A program made the position numbers and the translations under genes. Below, piece by piece: positions 9,001-10,882 of a DNA stretch of 10,882 bases (positions are counted from its first letter, which is position 1; each line of letters opens with the position of its first letter). Origin of the DNA: CAYYTU01 sp964474655 (GTDB lineage: Bacteria > Chloroflexota > Anaerolineae > B4-G1). The notes under the pieces were generated by a model. The model was given only the letters and a program-made list of their open reading frames with translations. It was not told the DNA's origin and ran no database searches. The stretch lies in assembly GCA_964474655.1 (NCBI GenBank), contig CAYYTU010000083.1:1-10882 (forward strand), given 5' to 3'.

Positions 9001-10882
9001 GCCGGTACGGGCCCAGTGAACGTCTCCGGCCTCCACATCGTCAGTGCCACCGAAGCCGTCAGCGTCACCAATGGCGACCTGACGCTGGCCCAGTCCTGGG
9101 TCTACAATAACGACGTCGGCGTCTCGGCCGCCAACAGCACCTACGCGCTGGATAACAACGTCCTCGCGCACAACGCCAGTGCCGGCGTGCAGGCGACCGA
9201 GGTCAGCACCGGCGCGCTGCGTCACAACACCTTCGCCCGGAATGGGATCGGTGCTTCCATTGATGGCACGGCGCGCTTCACCAACACCATTGTCTACAGC
9301 CACACCACCGGCGTCAGCGCCGCGGGAGGCAGCACGGCCTATCTCTCGCACACCCTGTGGACCGACAACGATGCTCATAGCTCCGGCGGGGTAATCAGCG
9401 AGACCAACATCTTCGATGAGTCCCCGGCATTTACTGATCCGGACGCTGTCGACTACCATCTTGAGGCCGGTTCCGCTGCTATCGACGAGGGATTGGACAC
9501 CGGTTTGACTGAGGACATCGACGGCGAGGATCGCCTCCAGCTGGAGCAGCCGGATCTGGGCGCCGATGAGTTCGGGCTCAATATCACCAAGGATGCTCCC
9601 TCCACGGCCGATCCCGGTGATGTGATCACTTACACCATCACGCTGGAAGGGACCGAGGATAACTTGGTGATCACCGACACGCTCCACGCTTACCTGGCCC
9701 TGACCGGCACGCAGCCGATCATGTGCTCCACCGGGAGCTGTGGAGTGCTATCGGCACAAGAGGGCATCACCTGGACCGGCGACATCTCGGCCACCCAGCC
9801 GGCCTTCATTACCTACACAGCCCAGATCACGGACTGGCTGGGCGTCGGTGTGCTGATCACCAACACCGCCGAGGTGAACGTGCGCGGCAACGTCCGCGAC
9901 CTCGTCCCGGCGGAGACGACCATCAACCGCATCGCCAGCACGCGCTACGTGGCCGAGGCGGGCACGGACGAGGACAACGGCTGTCACATAGTGACCAGGC
10001 CCTGCGCCACGGTCCAGCAGGCCGTCGATCAGGCGACGGGCGGCGACGAGGTGCGAGTAGCGACGGGCACGTACACCGATACCGCCGATAACATCGTCGC
10101 TATAGCGGACAAACCGCTCACCCTGCGCGGCGGCTACACCACGACCTTCGATACATCGGAGCCAGAGGCCTACACCACCATCCTGGACGGTGAGGGGGCG
10201 CGGCGCGTGCTTCACATCACTGGCACCGTGCCGGTCACCGTGAGCGGGTTCCACATCGTCAGTGGGTCTGTCGGTACTGATGAAAAGGGCGGTGGCCTCT
10301 ACGCTTATGACGCCACGGTCACCCTGGATCACAGCTGGGTCTTCAGCAACACGGCTGGCAGTAGCGGCGGTGGCATCTACCAGAAGTACGGTTCTCTGAC
10401 CATCACCGACACAGCGGTCTACAGCAATAGTACCAACCGCAGCGACGGGACCGGTGGCGGTGTGTACTGTGGTGGCGATAACTCCACTCAGGCTACTTGC
10501 ACGTTGATCAGCAGTCGTGTGTATAGTAACTCTTCTGAAAGTAACGGTGGGGGTCTCTACCTAATATACGCCGACGTTAATATGTTAGGCAATGACATCT
10601 ACACTAATACGGCAAATGGTCACGGTGGCGGTGTAGACCTCTATTACTGCGGAACAGCTTCGTTGGAGGCCAATCGAATTCTGGATAACGAAGCTAACAA
10701 TGATGGAGGAGGTATATATGCCCGGGGGCTCAGTGATACAGAGTTGGCTCTGACAAACAATATCATTGCTTCCAATCACGCTGATAATGGGGATGGCCTC
10801 TACATCTATGGCGCCAGCAGCACTCAAGGCCATCTCCACCACAACACCATCGCCGACAACGCCGAAGAGGGCCTGCGCGTCG
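1..10882 (+). CDS. Giant multidomain beta-helix / Ig-like / DUF11 repeat protein, internal fragment (both ends outside the window)
   Basis: Frame 1 is open for 3,627 codons from the first base to the last, with no stop and no credible start. Codon 1 falls inside a beta-helix cap and the final codon inside a helix coil. The product alternates seven right-handed beta-helix modules with nine NEW3/CARDB-like sandwich domains and two DUF11 domains. Frame integrity is supported by domain motifs recurring in the same frame from end to end, so no frameshift is apparent. Proteins of this make-up are normally exported and surface-bound or released. The few Cys residues are mostly in apparent pairs, which fits an extracytoplasmic location, but the signal peptide and any C-terminal anchor lie outside the window. 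No catalytic motif of a pectate lyase or other enzyme was recognised, although the fold is shared with such enzymes. A role in adhesion or as a surface filament is inference. Overall identity as one giant repeat protein is very secure; function is unknown. Confidence 0.96.
503..534 (+). repeat. 32-base exact direct repeat, copy 1
   Basis: Identical to 581-612 and encodes the same SNSASNSGGG peptide. The offset is 78 bases, or 26 codons, exactly one beta-helix turn. This suggests recent duplication of a single coil. Confidence 0.95.
581..612 (+). repeat. 32-base exact direct repeat, copy 2
   Basis: Second copy of the one-turn repeat at 503-534, in the same frame. Confidence 0.95.
718..876 (+). 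repeat. Anchor-Q-type C-terminal tail, copy A
   Basis: SVNPLL...GDFHL...SPCKN...RPFG...DIGAYEF closes helix A. It is the first of six tail copies, each ending 65-76 residues after the conserved Trp of its helix. The middle of the motif is degenerate. Confidence 0.75.
1201..2220 (+). other. Low-GC sector within helix B
   Basis: Hand counts give 27/60 G+C at 1201-1260, 24/60 at 1441-1500, 24/60 at 1561-1620, 26/60 at 1681-1740 and 28/60 at 2161-2220. Outside the sector, counts are 38/60 at 901-960, 36/60 at 2221-2280 and 42/60 at 8881-8940. Codon choice shifts to GGA/GGT, AAT, ATT and TAT while the coil motif stays the same. The reading frame is unbroken. Confidence 0.85.
2281..2445 (+). repeat. 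Anchor-Q-type C-terminal tail, copy B
   Basis: TPQFVSL...SPCIDAADP...DFDGRSRPFGP...DMGAFEF. This is the best match in the window to the usual anchor-Q tail motif. Confidence 0.85.
2926..2951 (+). repeat. 26-base exact repeat in helix C
   Basis: Identical to 4627-4652 in helix D. Both encode the VVSNTIVVS peptide, in the coil that lies one turn before the Trp coil. Confidence 0.9.
3073..3240 (+). repeat. Anchor-Q-type C-terminal tail, copy C
   Basis: SVNPQF...GDFQLG...SPCINAGDP...DFEGSQRPLP...DIGADEG closes helix C. It shares the GDPNTTL peptide with copy E. Confidence 0.82.
3241..3945 (+). other. Two NEW3/CARDB-like Ig-type spacer domains (d1-d2)
   Basis: Codons 1081-1315. Two units of about 115 residues share the order HxLTNxGxxxxTFD (edge strands), a Trp segment (DWQVAVP, GWAVVTP), then a PVTVTVP-like strand, a TVxxxTA strand and a closing TTxV. 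d1 spans about 1081-1194 and d2 about 1198-1312. This pattern is that of NEW3/CARDB-type beta-sandwiches found in secreted bacterial proteins, where they act as spacers or binding domains. The family name is from recognition of the pattern, not a profile search. The block separates helix C from helix D. Confidence 0.8.
4627..4652 (+). repeat. 26-base exact repeat in helix D
   Basis: Second copy of the sequence at 2926-2951, about 1.7 kb downstream and in the same frame and same structural position. Confidence 0.9.
4777..4923 (+). repeat. Anchor-Q-type C-terminal tail, copy D
   Basis: SQNPSL...SPLINQGSP...DFYGNPRTMGP...DVGAHEY closes helix D. Leu replaces the usual Cys of SPC. Confidence 0.8.
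5590..5616 (+). repeat. 27-base exact repeat at the end of Ig-like domain d4
   Basis: Identical to 6259-6285 at the end of d6 and encodes VTDTTIVNQ. The spacing of 669 bases equals two sandwich domains, pointing to duplication of a two-domain unit. Confidence 0.93.
6259..6285 (+). repeat. 27-base exact repeat at the end of Ig-like domain d6
   Basis: Second copy of the sequence at 5590-5616, in the same frame and at the same domain boundary. Confidence 0.93.
7327..8352 (+). other. Beta-helix module E
   Basis: Codons 2443-2784. The cap VRYVAPDGQD carries Cys2457 and Cys2465 (NNC-x6-PC), then CRTLQQAVDQAVSGDLVKVA and TLTGGY (GGY 2512-2514) and TIIDAGEQGRVVHIEG. Coils read GAGVYIAGG, GGGLYYAG, GGGFYVGGGSP, GGGFYIANGNP, GGGFYLADGAP and GGGIYS, with SNTIIVDN before the Trp coil (YNDIWGN, Trp2716). 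The end is SVDPGF, SPVIDKGDP, DREGNPRPLL and DTGAYEN. The cap is one of the clearest copies in the window. It is followed directly by a DUF11 domain. Confidence 0.93.
8191..8352 (+). repeat. Anchor-Q-type C-terminal tail, copy E
   Basis: SVDPGF...ADFHLRG...SPVIDKGDPNTTL...EGNPRPLL...DTGAYEN closes helix E. Val replaces the usual Cys. Confidence 0.82.
8353..8718 (+). other. DUF11 domain, copy 1
   Basis: Codons 2785-2906. The segment reads GITKTASLSVTAGSNITYTI, then SNDGEASQSVVITDTL, ISWTGSVPAG, an ITFTAPV strand and ITNVAWGNY. This K-x-A...GxxITYTIxxxNxG...VxITDTLP...ITNTAxV order is the hallmark of DUF11 repeats (also known as the conserved B. anthracis-type repeat), an Ig-like sandwich common in exported bacterial proteins. 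It takes the place that NEW3-like domains occupy after helices C and D. Confidence 0.9.
8719..9573 (+). other. Beta-helix module F, compact
   Basis: Codons 2907-3191. The cap ERYVALTGSD has Cys2925 and Cys2932 (NNC-x5-PC), then CRTVQYAVDRAFEGDPVIVA and TLTGSY (2972-2974, Ser in place of Gly). As in module C, the coils mostly lack GGG turns: GLHIVSATEAVSVTNG, NNDVGVSAANS, HNASAGVQAT, NGIGASIDG, HTTGVSAAGG. The Trp coil is LSHTLWTDN (Trp3120). The anchor-Q tail is eroded (SAAIDEGLD, DIDGEDRLQ, DLGADEF) and lacks both SP and Cys. A second DUF11 follows. Confidence 0.9.
9418..9573 (+). repeat. Anchor-Q-type C-terminal tail, copy F (eroded)
   Basis: ESPAFTDPDAVDYHLEAG...AAIDEGLD...DIDGEDRLQ...DLGADEF closes helix F. 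Order and spacing are kept but several signature residues have changed. Confidence 0.72.
9574..9942 (+). other. DUF11 domain, copy 2, with an inserted C-x4-C loop
   Basis: Codons 3192-3314. It starts NITKDAPSTADPGDVITYTI, continues LVITDTLHAYLALTG, GITWTGDISATQPAFITYTA and VLITNTAEVNVRG. The middle holds IMCSTGSCGVL with Cys3242 and Cys3247, absent from copy 1 and possibly a small disulfide loop. ITDTLHxYL is shared almost exactly with copy 1, supporting duplication of the helix-DUF11 pair (E-DUF11 and F-DUF11). Confidence 0.88.
9943..10882 (+). other. Beta-helix module G (C-terminal part cut by window)
   Basis: Codons 3315-3627. The cap TRYVAEAGTD has Cys3328 and Cys3335 (C-x5-PC), then ATVQQAVDQATGGDEVRVAT and TLRGGY (3377-3379), TILDGEG and a GFHIVSG strand. 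GGG-type coils follow (GGGLYAYD, GGGIYQKYG, GGGVYCGGD, GGGLYLIY, GGGVDLYYCG, GGGIYARG). Three Cys occur in the coils, which is unusual in this protein. Composition becomes AT-rich from about 10,500. The Trp coil and the anchor-Q tail are not reached before the window ends. Confidence 0.9.

Overview
The whole 10,882-base window lies inside one protein-coding gene on the + strand. Reading from base 1 in frame 1 gives 3,627 consecutive sense codons with no stop. The first codon is already inside a recognisable domain and the last is in the middle of another, so neither the real start nor the stop is here. There are no intergenic gaps, RNA genes, mobile elements, CRISPR arrays, promoters or terminators that I can support.

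The visible part of the product is well over 350 kDa and strongly modular. Seven right-handed parallel beta-helix modules (A to G; A and G are cut by the window edges) are built from about 25-residue coils with an N-x-x-x-N...GGG-[IVLF]-Y pattern. Each complete helix starts with a cap of the type AVDxAxxGDxVKVAxGTY, followed by a TLxGGY motif. Each ends with a Trp-containing coil and then an SPCIDAGDP...DFDGxxRP...DIGAYEF tail, the motif usually labelled 'choice-of-anchor Q'. Between helices lie beta-sandwich spacers: two NEW3/CARDB-like Ig-type domains after helix C, seven more after helix D, and one DUF11 domain after each of helices E and F. The order is A-B-C-(Ig x2)-D-(Ig x7)-E-DUF11-F-DUF11-G.

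This layout is typical of giant secreted or cell-surface repeat proteins of environmental bacteria, with rigid rod segments joined by sandwich spacers. Adhesion, surface coating or polysaccharide contact are plausible roles. I see no catalytic signature, so its function is not known from sequence. The GC-rich codon use, the S-N-T-A...GGG-I-Y coil style and the DUF11/NEW3/anchor-Q combination remind me of Chloroflexota (Anaerolineae-like) genomes. That assignment comes from memory of protein style and is tentative.

The most notable internal signals are: (1) a stretch of about 1 kb in helix B (about 1200-2220), and a shorter one in helix G, whose base composition falls to about 40-50% GC against 60-70% nearby, and which carry a very regular coil ladder; (2) two different kinds of helix cap with different Cys pairs, used according to what precedes the helix; (3) helices D and E sharing collinear coil order, with short exact DNA repeats elsewhere, showing growth by duplication.
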